The notes: a model not told the origin generated them from the letters alone. A DNA stretch of 64,000 nucleotides from Segatella copri (GCF_019249795.2 NZ_CP156891.1:1940001-2004000); one strand, 5' to 3'. Positions 8,274-16,777 are shown, numbered from the stretch's first letter. Made by a program: numbers and translations.

Positions 8274-8951
8274 ATGGACAAGTTTGAAAAAATACTGGAT
8301 ATCATCGACCATCAGGAGAAGTATTCTGATGAGGAGATTCGTGAAATATTGCAGGATGAAGAATGCCGAAAACTCTATCAGACGATGATGGAAGTGGATT
8401 CTGCACTTGAAAACCCCTCTCCTATTATTAATGTAGATGAGGAATGGGAGAAATTCAGCCAGGAGCATCAACTTCAGGAAGAAGCAACCCAGAATGCTGC
8501 TCAGGAAGCAGCATCCCATCCTATTACTTCCTGGCGCAAACTGGCAGCATCCATCGCCGGCTTTGTCTTGATTTCGGGTATTGCCTTTGCCGCAATCCAT
8601 ACTTACATCAAGCGCAGCCAGGAACCAACCCAGGTAACCGCAGATACTCATCCGGAAGTCATAAATTCAGATTCCGCAAAGCAGGTAGCAGCAAAGGATT
8701 CCCTGACTCATCCGAAACCAGAAAAGCCAGCCATTCACAAGACTTTCGAGAATGTGGCTTTCGAGCAGATGATTTCAGAGATTGCTTCTTATTATGATTT
8801 ACAAGTGAAGTTTGAGAATAACGAGGACAAGACCCTCCGCCTCTATTACGAATGGAACAGTCATTCGAGCATCGAGAACATCGTAAAAGAACTGAACCAA
8901 TTCGAGAATGTAAACATCGAATTGCAACAAAACGAGCTGATTGTAAAATAA
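8274..8951 (+). CDS. FecR-like anti-sigma factor with C-terminal DUF4974-type domain
   Basis: 225 residues. The cytoplasmic N-terminus (1-80) is acidic and includes 'EEIREILQDEECRKLY'. One membrane helix sits at about 84-107 ('LAASIAGFVLISGIAFAAIHTYI'). After a linker, the periplasmic end (about 155-225, 'KTFENVAFEQMISEIASYYDLQVKFEN' to 'VNIELQQNELIVK') has the DUF4974/STN-like fold typical of Bacteroidetes FecR proteins. The central FecR domain is short or missing, so this is a compact version (families are usually 300+ residues). In the FecIR scheme the periplasmic part touches the N-terminal signalling domain of an outer-membrane receptor; that receptor is encoded 82 bp downstream. Confidence 0.85.
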   Translation: MDKFEKILDIIDHQEKYSDEEIREILQDEECRKLYQTMMEVDSALENPSPIINVDEEWEKFSQEHQLQEEATQNAAQEAASHPITSWRKLAASIAGFVLISGIAFAAIHTYIKRSQEPTQVTADTHPEVINSDSAKQVAAKDSLTHPKPEKPAIHKTFENVAFEQMISEIASYYDLQVKFENNEDKTLRLYYEWNSHSSIENIVKELNQFENVNIELQQNELIVK

Positions 8952-9033
8952 CAAGCTTATCAAAAGTAAGCATAATATTATCGACTCTCAAAGTAATCAT
9001 AAAGCTCAAAGTTCAAAGTTAAAAAGTATCATT

Positions 9034-11575
9034 ATGAGAAGATTTTCAGCCATCATATTCCTGCTATGCACGTTCGCCCTGGCGATAAGCGCACAGCACA
9101 TCCAGCGCAACTATCACAACCGCAGCATGTCGGACGTCCTCATCGACCTCGACAAGGCTTCCAAGCGCTATAAAATCAGTTTCATCTACAACGAACTGGA
9201 GGATTTCACAGTTACCCAGAACGTGAAGACAGCCAATATTCCCGATGCTATCCGCAAGATAATCGGTTTCTATCCGATGCAGATGACCGTGGGCGACAGC
9301 CTCATCACGGTAGAATGCATACGCAAGAGCGAGCGCAAGCTGATAGGCAGACTGATAGACAATCACAATCTTCCTGTAGAATTCGCCAATATTCAACTGC
9401 TCAACCCGAAGGATTCCTCCTTTCTCTGTGGAGGCGTGAGCAACGCCAATGGCGATTTCGTTATCCCCTGCCAGCAGAAGCAGGCCCTCATGAAGGTTTC
9501 TTTCGTGGGCTACAAGACGATTTGCAAGCTGGTACGCCCACATCGGAAATGTGAAGATGCAGGCGAATGCCTATCAACTGGGCAAGGTGGAAGTAAAGGG
9601 CAAGCTGCGTATCGACCACGGCGACCATGCCTCTTATACATTCTCTGACGAACAGATCAGGAACTCACGCCATTCACAGGATCTTCTGGGAACACTCCCG
9701 GGAATCTATACCGATCCGATGACCGGCAAGACATCCAGTATAACCGGCAAATCCATCAAGATTCTCATCAACAACGTGCCGATGACGAGTGAGAACGACC
9801 TGAAAGCTATTGCCGCCAACAAAATAAAGAAGGTGGAATACTACGAAGATCCTCCTATCAGATACGGCGATGTGGGCATCTTGATGAACATCATTACCAA
9901 GCCGCTTGATACGGGTTATACTACCGGTTTTGACGTGTCTAGTGCCTTGACTACAGGGTTTAGCAATGACAATGTGTATTTCAAGTACAACAAGGGCAAT
10001 CATCAGTTTTCCTTCGATTACAGCATCAACGTGAGAAACTATCGTGACTGGATAGAAGACAACCAGTATTCCTTTACGCTTGACGACCAACAGGCTGTCT
10101 ATGATTACCATCTGCACAAACGTTTTGGCTATACCGACAACAAGTTCAACCTGAAGTATGCTTACAGCAAGCCAGATGACGTAACCTTCCAGGTCACCTT
10201 TTCACCAGAATTGTCACATAAGTTCAACCGGGGAAATAGCGAGGTTGCAACGCAAGGAAACGAGGCTTGGAAGGATGGTTTCGGAAACACGAAGGATATT
10301 GTAGATTACGTGAAACCAGCAGTAGATCTCTATCTCAGCAAGCAGTTTGCCCATAAGCAGACACTCGATGTGGACTTGCTCGGCTCTTACTTCAACACCA
10401 GGCAGCAGATGCTCAACCGGCAATGGACTTCCGACAAGGATAGCATCTTGACCGATGACAACATGCACTCCAGGAGCCACATCTACTCCCTGATAGGAGA
10501 AGCTGATTATACCAAAGAATGGGAGCAGGGAGAGCTGTCGGCAGGAGTGTACACCTGGAACAAGTGGAGCGACTATAATGTGCGCAATATCCTTTCCGGC
10601 TATGAGCCTTCAAAGTATTCTTCATGCATCAAGATCAATACGGTTTATGCCCAATACCAGAACCATATCGGCAAGTTTACCTATCGTATAGGCGTAAAGA
10701 GCACGTGGAGAACCCAGAGCTATCAGGATCTCACCTATAACAACAACTATATTCTTCCGTTGCTGTATTTATCTTATAAGCTGAAGAACGGTTCGTTGCA
10801 GCTGCTATCGTCCAGCGGCACCAATTACCCCGCCATCTCAACATTGAGCGAGAACATGACGATTGTCATCCCCGGACTGATGAAGCAGGGCAACCCGAAT
10901 GTAAAGGCTACGATGGAATGGGGACCGATATTCAGATACACCTATAATGATGCGATGCTCTACCTGCAAGTAGCACTTTATGGAATCTATAATGACAAGG
11001 TAATTACACCTTATTATTATTGGACCACGGTGAACGACAGGCGCAGCATAGTTTCTACCTATGAAAACGGCAGTTTCTATTGGCGTTATGGCACAGGCTA
11101 TTATCTTCAGTTCAAGCCGTTCAAGAACGAGGTTTTGAAACTGATGGTGGGTGGAGGTTTTGAACGGGAGGTAATCAGCAATTCCTATGGTCGCCATTGC
11201 TACTGGTGGAGTCCTTTCAAATATGGCATCTATTTCCGGAAGGGAAACTGGGGAGCTTCTTACCAGGGAAATATTCCTTCGAAGATGGCAGTCCTGGACT
11301 ATCGCAAGGCAGATGAGTCCAAGAGTGAATTCTCTGCTTTTTACCAGAAGGGAGCCTGGCGTTTCTCGTTCTATGGCTTGTGGATGTTTGCACCAGCCAA
11401 GTACGAGAGCCAGACGTTCGACAATCCGATTATGAACCAGACGGAACAGCACATCATCAAGGATAATCGCCGCATGCTGACGCTGGGTGTCAGCTACAAC
11501 TTCTTCTCCGGAAAGAAGAAGAACATCCGGAAGAACATCAACAACTATGATTCAGATGCAGGCGCATTCAAGTAA
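9034..11575 (+). pseudogene. STN-domain outer-membrane receptor (TonB-dependent receptor-like), frameshifted
   Basis: Two overlapping frames encode one protein of ~847 residues. The first (9034 onward) gives a signal peptide, an STN signalling domain (about 25-95, 'MSDVLIDLDKASKRYKISF') and a carboxypeptidase-regulatory-like fold ending 'VSFVGYKTICKLVRP'. The second continues from about 9536 with 'AHIGNVKMQANAYQLGKVEVKG', a plug-like region ('LLGTLPGIYTDP', 'ILINNVPM', 'KVEYYEDPPIRYGD') and an OMP_b-brl_3-type barrel to the stop. The shift is in 9530-9545; the total length is one base too long (or two too short) for a single frame. Without it the gene would be ordinary. It follows the sigma/anti-sigma pair and should be its receptor; the frameshift would break that signalling chain unless it is a sequencing error. 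Confidence 0.8.
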
Positions 11576-11612
11576 AAGCCGTCTTCGCTTTTCCCGAAAT
11601 CACAAATAAGCA

Positions 11613-11649
11613 AAAGGCTGGACTTCCTAACCCAAAGTTCAGCCTTTTT
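11613..11649 (+). terminator. Rho-independent terminator after the receptor gene
   Basis: A 13-bp stem (11613-11625 with 11635-11647, AAAGGCTGGACTT against AAGTTCAGCCTTT) with a short loop runs into a T tract. Confidence 0.85.
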
Positions 11650-11676
11650 GCATGTCATCAGTAATCCAAATACACA

Positions 11677-11742
11677 TTTTATCGTTTATAGACGACAAAA
11701 ACAACAACTTTTTATCGTTTATAGACGATGAAAACGACGACT
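11677..11742. repeat. Two tandem copies of a 33-bp unit containing an ATCGT...ACGAT dyad
   Basis: TTTTATCGTTTATAGACGA occurs at 11677-11695 and 11710-11728, exactly 33 bp apart, and the intervening bases (A/C/G-rich, 'AAAACRACRACT') are also conserved. It lies between two convergent terminators, so it belongs to neither gene. Confidence 0.75.
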
Positions 11743-11747
11743 TGTAG

Positions 11748-11800
11748 TTATAAAAAATAATCTTTCTAACTGGGAAAATATTTTTTTCCAGTTAGAAAGA
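11748..11800 (-). terminator. Rho-independent terminator of the TPR gene
   Basis: A perfect 13-bp inverted repeat (11761-11773 and 11788-11800, TCTTTCTAACTGG/CCAGTTAGAAAGA), followed on the minus strand by a T-rich tract at 11748-11760. Confidence 0.75.
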
Positions 11801-11814
11801 TGAAATTCTATTAT

Positions 11815-12687
11815 TCAGTATTCGTTATGGAAAACCTTATAGGGGTCCATCTGCTGCATTTTTTCCTTGATTTTCTGCTCTATTCCCTCTGATGGTTCCG
11901 GAATTTCGGCACCCATTTCCTTGGCAGCAGCCTCATCCTCGGCAGCACCGGCACTATCACCCAGACTTCTGCGAACCTCGCTGCGCTCGCGATACGCATC
12001 AATAGAGAAAGGATTTACCTCCATCACCTTACCGTAGGTCTGTTCAGCCTCCTCCATCTTTCCCTGCGCCTTCTCTACACGAGCCTTCAGTAACAGCACA
12101 TCCTCGTTGCCCGGAATATGCTCATAGAGGAAAGTTGCATCGAGTTCTGCCTCGGAAAGCAGATCCTGATCCAACAGGATGCTACCACGAAGCAATCGGG
12201 CGGCATAGAAATCCTCACGCTTGCCTATCGCCTCAGTCAGCATCGACACGGCACGGATGGGTTCGCCCAATCCCCGGCAAGCCTTGGCATAATAGAGATA
12301 GGTCTGCAGATTCGATGTGTCCAGGTGAAGAGCCTTATCGCATACCTCCGACATGGCAGTATAGTTCTCCATCATATACGCCACATCCGCCATACGCAGC
12401 AACACCGCCACGTTGTCGGTCTGGGCTTCCGAGAGAATCTGCAACTGCTCATAGGCTTTCTGCAGATCACCCATAGAGATGTAAGCCTGCGAGAGATAGT
12501 CACGGCATTCCAAATCTTCGGCATTCAACTGCAGAGCGTGTTCCAAAGACTTGGCTGCAAGGTCAAATTGATGCATGCGGAGAGCACGAACACCCTCATA
12601 TTTCACCTTGTCGAAGCCCTTTTCCTTCTCCTGTTTCACTTCCTCAGTAGTCTTTTGGCCACCAAATAGCTTTTTAAATATGTTCAT
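11815..12687 (-). CDS. Tetratricopeptide-repeat protein
   Basis: 290 residues. At least five TPR units run from about residue 30 to 250, with the usual A/G/Y pattern: 'ALRMHQFDLAAKSLEHALQLN', 'LSQAYISMGDLQKAYEQLQIL', 'LYYAKACRGLGEPIRAVSMLTEAI', 'EKAQGKMEEAEQTYGKVMEVNP', 'RSEVRRSLGDSAGAAEDEAAA'. There is no signal peptide; the N-terminus 'MNIFKKLFGGQKT' followed by a charged stretch suggests a cytosolic or membrane-peripheral protein. The C-terminal ~30 residues are acidic then basic and end 'YKVFHNEY'. Role unknown beyond protein-protein interaction scaffolding. A -7 box lies at 12749-12756. Confidence 0.88.
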   Translation of the reverse strand: MNIFKKLFGGQKTTEEVKQEKEKGFDKVKYEGVRALRMHQFDLAAKSLEHALQLNAEDLECRDYLSQAYISMGDLQKAYEQLQILSEAQTDNVAVLLRMADVAYMMENYTAMSEVCDKALHLDTSNLQTYLYYAKACRGLGEPIRAVSMLTEAIGKREDFYAARLLRGSILLDQDLLSEAELDATFLYEHIPGNEDVLLLKARVEKAQGKMEEAEQTYGKVMEVNPFSIDAYRERSEVRRSLGDSAGAAEDEAAAKEMGAEIPEPSEGIEQKIKEKMQQMDPYKVFHNEY

Positions 12688-12748
12688 AATCCAACTATTT
12701 TTTTAGGTTTTGAATTGTTTGTTGTTGAAATCGTATCAAACGACAGGG

Positions 12749-12756
12749 CAAAAATA
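12749..12756 (-). promoter_or_regulatory. -7 promoter element for the TPR gene
   Basis: Minus-strand TATTTTTG matches TAnnTTTG, 62 bp upstream of the start codon. Confidence 0.55.
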
Positions 12757-12903
12757 CGAATAAAATCCCGAAAAACGCCCCTTTTTTGGAAGAAATATTT
12801 TCTTTTTTCTGATTTTGGAAGATTGGAACGAGCTAACTGGAACGCCATTTCCATGCATTAACTATCTGATAATAAGCCTTCTAGAGAAAGAGGAAGCGTT
12901 CCC

Positions 12904-13082
12904 GTTCCAGTTGTTCCAATTATTTTTTCAACATATCCCTCCTACCCTTATTTTTATATATATATTTATATATTATATATATAATTAATTAATAATCAAT
13001 ATATTATATAATATAAAGAAGTAAAGAGAAAGGACAATCGAAAGATATAAACCCACTCTAAATTAATTGGAACAACTGGAAC
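12904..13082. repeat. 19-bp perfect inverted repeat flanking a very AT-rich tract
   Basis: In the 618-bp gap 12688-13305 there is no gene. GTTCCAGTTGTTCCAATTA (12904-12922) and its exact complement (13064-13082) bracket ~140 bp that include a nearly pure A/T run (about 12950-13015). Further TTGGAAC copies sit outside the arms (12817 region, 13083-13120), giving a cluster of about eight. It looks like an iteron-type or mobile-element end rather than a promoter. Confidence 0.7.
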
Positions 13083-13271
13083 AATTGGAACGCAGCCAAC
13101 CGGAGCAAGCTAATTGGAACGCAGCCCCAGGAAAATCCCCTTTTCTCTAGAAGGCAAGCCCAATCCATTTGCTTTTCACCTTAGGAACAGAAAATCATAG
13201 GAAAAACATTAATTTTCCTTAAACAAGCCGCTTTCCTGGATTATTTCAAAGTATAGTTAGAAATCTTTTCG

Positions 13272-13279
13272 TATTTTTG
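13272..13279 (+). promoter_or_regulatory. -7 promoter element before the first ATPase relic
   Basis: TATTTTTG matches TAnnTTTG and lies 27 bp before the ATG at 13306; a GTATAC palindrome stands between them. Confidence 0.5.
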
Positions 13280-13305
13280 AAAAGTATACTTTAAAATATT
13301 TCTGT

Positions 13306-13555
13306 ATGGACAAGCAAATTATCAAAAATATCATCATCGAGAAGCAAATAGCCATCCCGAACTACAAACTGGTTCACCGAGATTTCCTTTTCGGCGACAA
13401 GTCGAATTATATTCTCGTAGGCATCTAAATTTCTGAAAGCCTTTCCAGGCTATCACGGCTACATCATCACCCGTGATTACCAGACCCCAATAAAGGCAGA
13501 TGGTTATACGATAGAGGTAGTACCTATCTGGAAATGGCTACTGCAAGACAACTAG
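13306..13555 (+). pseudogene. Internally deleted AAA ATPase (DUF4143-type), only the two ends remain
   Basis: From ATG 13306, 40 codons give 'MDKQIIKNIIIEKQ', 'HRDFLFGDKSNYILVGI' and then TAA at 13426; in intact members of this family the next residues would be the Walker A segment. In another frame, 13427-13555 encodes 'GYHGYIITRDYQTPIKADGY' and 'TIEVVPIWKWLL' then a stop, which is how the same family ends. So roughly 350 codons have been lost between the first 40 and the last 40. These Prevotella/Bacteroides ATPases are chromosomal, highly repeated and of uncertain function. The assignment rests on recalled family ends, not on a search. Confidence 0.65.
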
Positions 13556-13662
13556 AGCTTTTCTATCTTGATTCTTGCCACCCCCATCTCGTTCAGCGCC
13601 GTGATGATTTCCTGCAGGCTTGCCCTGCATCAGGGTAATAATCGGAGAGAAAGGAAATTTTG

Positions 13663-13670
13663 TATCTTTG
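13663..13670 (+). promoter_or_regulatory. -7 promoter element upstream of the 33-bp-phased repeats
   Basis: TATCTTTG matches TAnnTTTG; transcription from it would run through the three repeats at 13677-13762 toward the relic start codon at 13805. Confidence 0.5.
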
Positions 13671-13676
13671 CAACCG

Positions 13677-13762
13677 AAAGTCCCTTGGAAAAGTGGCAGA
13701 ACAGAGCAAAAAGTCCCTTGAAAAACGTGCGTGAATTCAAGAAAAGTCCCTTGGAAAACGTG
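13677..13762. repeat. Three direct repeats of AAAGTCCCTTGGAAAACGTG at exact 33-bp spacing
   Basis: TCCCTTG begins at 13681, 13714 and 13747. The conserved core is ~19-21 bp, with ~12-bp variable spacers. It lies between a promoter and the relic ATG at 13805. The remaining part of the 435-bp gap 13556-13991 holds a possible 3' coding relic on the minus strand (about 13554-13625, 'SLQEIITALNEMGVARIKIEKL'). Confidence 0.8.
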
Positions 13763-13804
13763 CACAGCATAAAGGGCAATACATCATAAATCATTAGAAA
13801 ACAG

Positions 13805-13897
13805 ATGTTTAAACGAAAAATCGAGAAATATCTCAAAGAATGGAAAAGTGATGATCACAAACACTCATTCTTCCCCTCTACATGGCTTTTCTGCTGA
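13805..13897 (+). pseudogene. N-terminal stub of a second AAA-ATPase gene
   Basis: ATG 13805 gives 'MFKRKIEKYLKEWKSD' and then diverges to a stop at 13895-13897. 'MFKRKI..YL.EWK' is the characteristic start of another Bacteroidetes AAA_14/DUF4143 ATPase group, in which a P-loop 'GARRVGKS' follows within ~20 residues; here it is missing. It is too short to be functional. Confidence 0.55.
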
Positions 13898-13956
13898 AAA
13901 ACAAATAATCTTCGTTAAAATATCGGAATCCTAAGAATAATCCCGACAGAAATGAT

Positions 13957-13964
13957 TAATTTTG
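13957..13964 (+). promoter_or_regulatory. -7 promoter element for the His/Cys protein and TonB receptor
   Basis: TAATTTTG matches TAnnTTTG, 28 bp upstream of the ATG at 13992. Confidence 0.6.
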
Positions 13965-13991
13965 CAAATAAAAACAGAATACTGTAGATAA

Positions 13992-14357
13992 ATGCAGAGG
14001 ATAACGCATAAGAGAATCAGAATTTCCTGGCTGATGCTATTGGTTTACTTGCCGATGCTGCTGGCCGTTACGTTTCACCACCATGGTGAAGCGCAGGGAA
14101 CTCATGCTGATTTCTATTGTGCCGATTGTGCCCATCATGTTCATCACGACGGGCATCTGATAGCCCTGCAGAATACCATGCACGACTGTGTGCTTTGCCA
14201 ATTGCAAAGCACTCCTTATCTGGCTCCATCCCTCGTGGTATGGGTTGCCATCATCGTGCTCCATCTCTCCCATCGCCGTGCCTTCTGCTCTCCTTGCCTG
14301 TGCAGGGCGAAGGGGGTAAAATCTACCCGTGCTCCTCCTTATTCTCTATTTTTATAA
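13992..14357 (+). CDS. Small His/Cys-rich membrane protein, putative metal-linked
   Basis: 121 residues with two hydrophobic segments (about 12-28, 'SWLMLLVYLPMLLAVTF', and 78-95, 'SLVVWVAIIVLHL'). The loop between them is striking: HHH at 28-30, 'CADCAHHVHHDGH' and 'HDCVLCQL', i.e. two CxxC pairs and a dozen histidines, which would suit binding of a soft metal such as Cu, Zn or Fe. The C-terminus has three further Cys ('FCSPCLC'). I do not recognise the family with certainty; small proteins of this build often precede metal-related TonB receptors in Bacteroidetes. The next gene, 39 bp on, is such a receptor, so co-transcription is likely. Confidence 0.7.
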   Translation: MQRITHKRIRISWLMLLVYLPMLLAVTFHHHGEAQGTHADFYCADCAHHVHHDGHLIALQNTMHDCVLCQLQSTPYLAPSLVVWVAIIVLHLSHRRAFCSPCLCRAKGVKSTRAPPYSLFL

Positions 14358-14396
14358 ATAATTGAATATTAACAGAATAAGGTAACAAATAACATA

Positions 14397-16601
14397 ATGA
14401 GAACAATATTGAAATCAATATTGCTGATGAGTCTGTGCTCATCGGCAACAGCCCCTGCTATGGCTATAAACAGAGCAAATTATGATAAGAAGGATGCAAA
14501 CATTCATGAAGAGGAAGCAAGCGATTCTACCAGACACCTGCCGCTGACGGAATCGAGCGTGAAACTGAACGAAGTGGTGGTAACAGGCTTGACGGGCAGC
14601 CAGAAGTTGAAACAATCGCCGGCACCTATCTCCTTCGTTTCTGCCCGCCAGCTCGAAATGCAACCTTCTACCAACATCATCGACGCCATCGCCCACCAGC
14701 CAGGCGTTTCGCAGATTACCACGGGAAGCGGAATTTCAAAGCCCGTGATCCGTGGCCTGGGCTATAACCGCGTGGTAGTGGTAAACGACGGAATCAGACA
14801 GGAAGGACAGCAATGGGGCGATGAACACGGAATAGAAATCGACCCCGCTTCGGTTCATTCCGTAGAGATTCTGAAAGGTCCGGCAAGTCTCACGTATGGA
14901 TCGGATGCGATGGCAGGCGTCCTCATCTTCCACTCCGCTCCTACCCTTGCCAAGGGCGACATGAGAGCAAATTTCTCAACGGGTTATCAAACCAACAACG
15001 GACTTTTTGATTATTCGCTCAACTTTGCCGGCAACCAGGGCGGATTCGTCTGGAACACCCGCTACAGCGGAAAGATGGCGCATGCCTACAAGAATAAATA
15101 CGATGGTTATGTATTCGGTTCATCACTCAAAGAGCAGGCCCTTTCACAGCTCCTCGGCTGGAATTATCGCCAGGGACATTCGCATCTCACACTCGATTAT
15201 TATCATCTCACTCCGGGCATCGTAGAGGGAGAAAGAGATGAGAAAACGGGCGAACTGGAAATTCCGGATGGCTACGATGCCAAGAGTTACGGCAAACCGA
15301 TGCCTTATCAGCAGATTCACCATTACAAGGCGGTGCTCGACAATTCCTGGTTCCTGGGCGACGGCAATCTGAAGTTCCTCCTGGGTTATCAGCAGAACCG
15401 CCGTCAGGAGTTTGAGGAGGAAGAGAATCCGAAGGAATGCGGACTCGACTTCATGCTCCATACCATGAATTACGACCTGCATTATCTCTCGCCGGAAATG
15501 AATGGCTGGAAGTTCTCTACGGGCATCAACGGCATGTGGCAGCAATCGGTTAATAAAGGTTCTGAATTTCTGGTGCCAGCCTATCATCTCTTCGATTATG
15601 GTGTATTTGCCACGGTGAGCAAGGAGATAGACAAACTGAACTTGAGCGGAGGCGTCAGATACGATCATCGCCACCTGCACAGCGAGGCTTTGAGAGAAGA
15701 GGATGATGCTGAATCGAATGATTCTTTCCGCTTCCAGGCCTTTAAGCGCAGCTTTGAAGGAGTAACCGGAAGCATCGGATTGGCTTATGAAATCCTGCCT
15801 GATTTCAATCTGAAGCTGAACCTGGCAAGAGGATTCCGTGCTCCAAACATCAGCGAATTATCATCGAATGGTGTGCACGAGGGAACCCAGCGATACGAAT
15901 TGGGAAATACCAGTCTGAAGCCGGAAAACAGCTGGCAATTCGACCTTGGTCTGGATTATTCTTCGCCTATCATTTCGGCAGAGCTCTCGCTGTTTGCCAA
16001 TCGCATCAACCATTACATCTATAGCGAGAAGTTGGCAGATGAGAACAATCAGCCAGTCCTCATCGACGACACGCCAGCCTATCAGTTTACTTCGGGCGAC
16101 GCCCGCATTCTGGGTGGTGAGGCGAGCATCGACATCCACCCTGTGGAGCATCTGCATATCGGCAACACCTTCTCGTATGTCAACTCGGTTCAGTTGCATC
16201 AGCCATCCGAATCAAAGTATCTGCCATTCACCCCAGCCCCTCGCTGGGTTTCGGATGTAAGGTATGAGTTTGTCTGCGACGGCAAGACTTTCGACCATCT
16301 CTTCGTAAAGCTACAGATGGATTGCAATCTCCGCCAGAACCATTATTTCGCAGCCAACGATACGGAGACCGCCACGCCATCGTACACCTTATTAAATATG
16401 TATGCCGGTACCGACGTGAAGTTCCATGGCAAGCGCCTTCTCTCGCTCTATCTTTCGGGCGAGAACCTTACCAACCGTGCTTACCAGAACCACCTGAGCC
16501 GTTTGAAGTATCTTGACGTAAACCAGGTTACAGGCAGAAGAGGCGTTTACAATATGGGGCGCAACTTCAGCATAAAGATAGTGGTTCCGATAGAGCTGTA
16601 A
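14397..16601 (+). CDS. TonB-dependent outer-membrane receptor, probably for a metal or metal chelate
   Basis: 734 residues. Signal peptide 1-23 ('ILLMSLCSSATAPAMA'). After a short linker with 'LNEVVVTGLTGSQK' (TonB-box-like), the plug domain runs from about 60 to 170 ('SPAPISFVSARQLE', 'PGVSQITTGSGISKPVIRGL', 'VLKGPASLTYGSDAMAGV'). The 22-strand barrel follows to the C-terminus, with 'NLARGFRAPNISELSSNGVHEGTQRYELGN' type motif around 480 of CirA/FepA-like receptors, and ends in a hydrophobic final strand. It lacks the SusC-type carboxypeptidase-regulatory domain and has no SusD partner, so a siderophore, haem or metal cargo is more likely than a glycan. The metal idea is strengthened by the His/Cys-rich gene just upstream. 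Confidence 0.88.
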   Translation: MRTILKSILLMSLCSSATAPAMAINRANYDKKDANIHEEEASDSTRHLPLTESSVKLNEVVVTGLTGSQKLKQSPAPISFVSARQLEMQPSTNIIDAIAHQPGVSQITTGSGISKPVIRGLGYNRVVVVNDGIRQEGQQWGDEHGIEIDPASVHSVEILKGPASLTYGSDAMAGVLIFHSAPTLAKGDMRANFSTGYQTNNGLFDYSLNFAGNQGGFVWNTRYSGKMAHAYKNKYDGYVFGSSLKEQALSQLLGWNYRQGHSHLTLDYYHLTPGIVEGERDEKTGELEIPDGYDAKSYGKPMPYQQIHHYKAVLDNSWFLGDGNLKFLLGYQQNRRQEFEEEENPKECGLDFMLHTMNYDLHYLSPEMNGWKFSTGINGMWQQSVNKGSEFLVPAYHLFDYGVFATVSKEIDKLNLSGGVRYDHRHLHSEALREEDDAESNDSFRFQAFKRSFEGVTGSIGLAYEILPDFNLKLNLARGFRAPNISELSSNGVHEGTQRYELGNTSLKPENSWQFDLGLDYSSPIISAELSLFANRINHYIYSEKLADENNQPVLIDDTPAYQFTSGDARILGGEASIDIHPVEHLHIGNTFSYVNSVQLHQPSESKYLPFTPAPRWVSDVRYEFVCDGKTFDHLFVKLQMDCNLRQNHYFAANDTETATPSYTLLNMYAGTDVKFHGKRLLSLYLSGENLTNRAYQNHLSRLKYLDVNQVTGRRGVYNMGRNFSIKIVVPIEL

Positions 16602-16657
16602 CTCCCCTTTTAGGATAAGCAATTCCTCATCAGGAATCAGAATTTTGAATAAACAAG

Positions 16658-16720
16658 TGCCGATAAAGATGCCAAAAGCTGCCGGAAAAGCAACTTTTGG
16701 CGTCATTATCGGCATTTTTT
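16658..16720 (+). terminator. Strong terminator after the TonB receptor gene
   Basis: Two-part stem: TGCCGATAA (16658-16666) pairs with TTATCGGCA (16706-16714), and GCCAAAAG (16671-16678) with CTTTTGGC (16694-16701), then a T6 run. Confidence 0.85.
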
Positions 16721-16721
16721 C

Positions 16722-16736
16722 GTCTAATTATTAGAC
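16722..16736. promoter_or_regulatory. Dyad GTCTAATTATTAGAC, putative binding site of the NtrC-like regulator
   Basis: A perfect 15-bp palindrome of the form GTCyAAnnnTTrGAC, ending 29 bp before the -7 box of the regulator gene. The same form occurs twice upstream of the exporter operon (26225-26239, 26246-26260), which suggests that the regulator binds its own promoter too. Confidence 0.65.
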
Positions 16737-16765
16737 AAACATTACTACTTTTCTATGATATTTCG

Positions 16766-16773
16766 TAACTTTG
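16766..16773 (+). promoter_or_regulatory. -7 promoter element for the regulator gene, nearly leaderless
   Basis: TAACTTTG matches TAnnTTTG. The ATG begins only 4 bp after it (16778), so the transcript would start at or within the start codon. Confidence 0.55.
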
Positions 16774-16777
16774 CACC

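Noticed and set aside
12935..13020. CRISPR or A/T-type tandem array in the AT-rich tract.
   Set aside because: The sequence is low complexity TA/AT without regular units or spacers; no cas genes are present.
13677..13762. Three-repeat unit as a minimal CRISPR array.
   Set aside because: Repeats of ~20 bp with ~12-bp spacers and no cas genes do not fit CRISPR dimensions.
13568..13789. Open frame with 'SPLEKW', 'SPLKNV', 'SPLENV' repeats as a small repeat protein.
   Set aside because: It begins inside relic DNA, lacks a start after the promoter, and the periodicity is explained by the DNA repeats.
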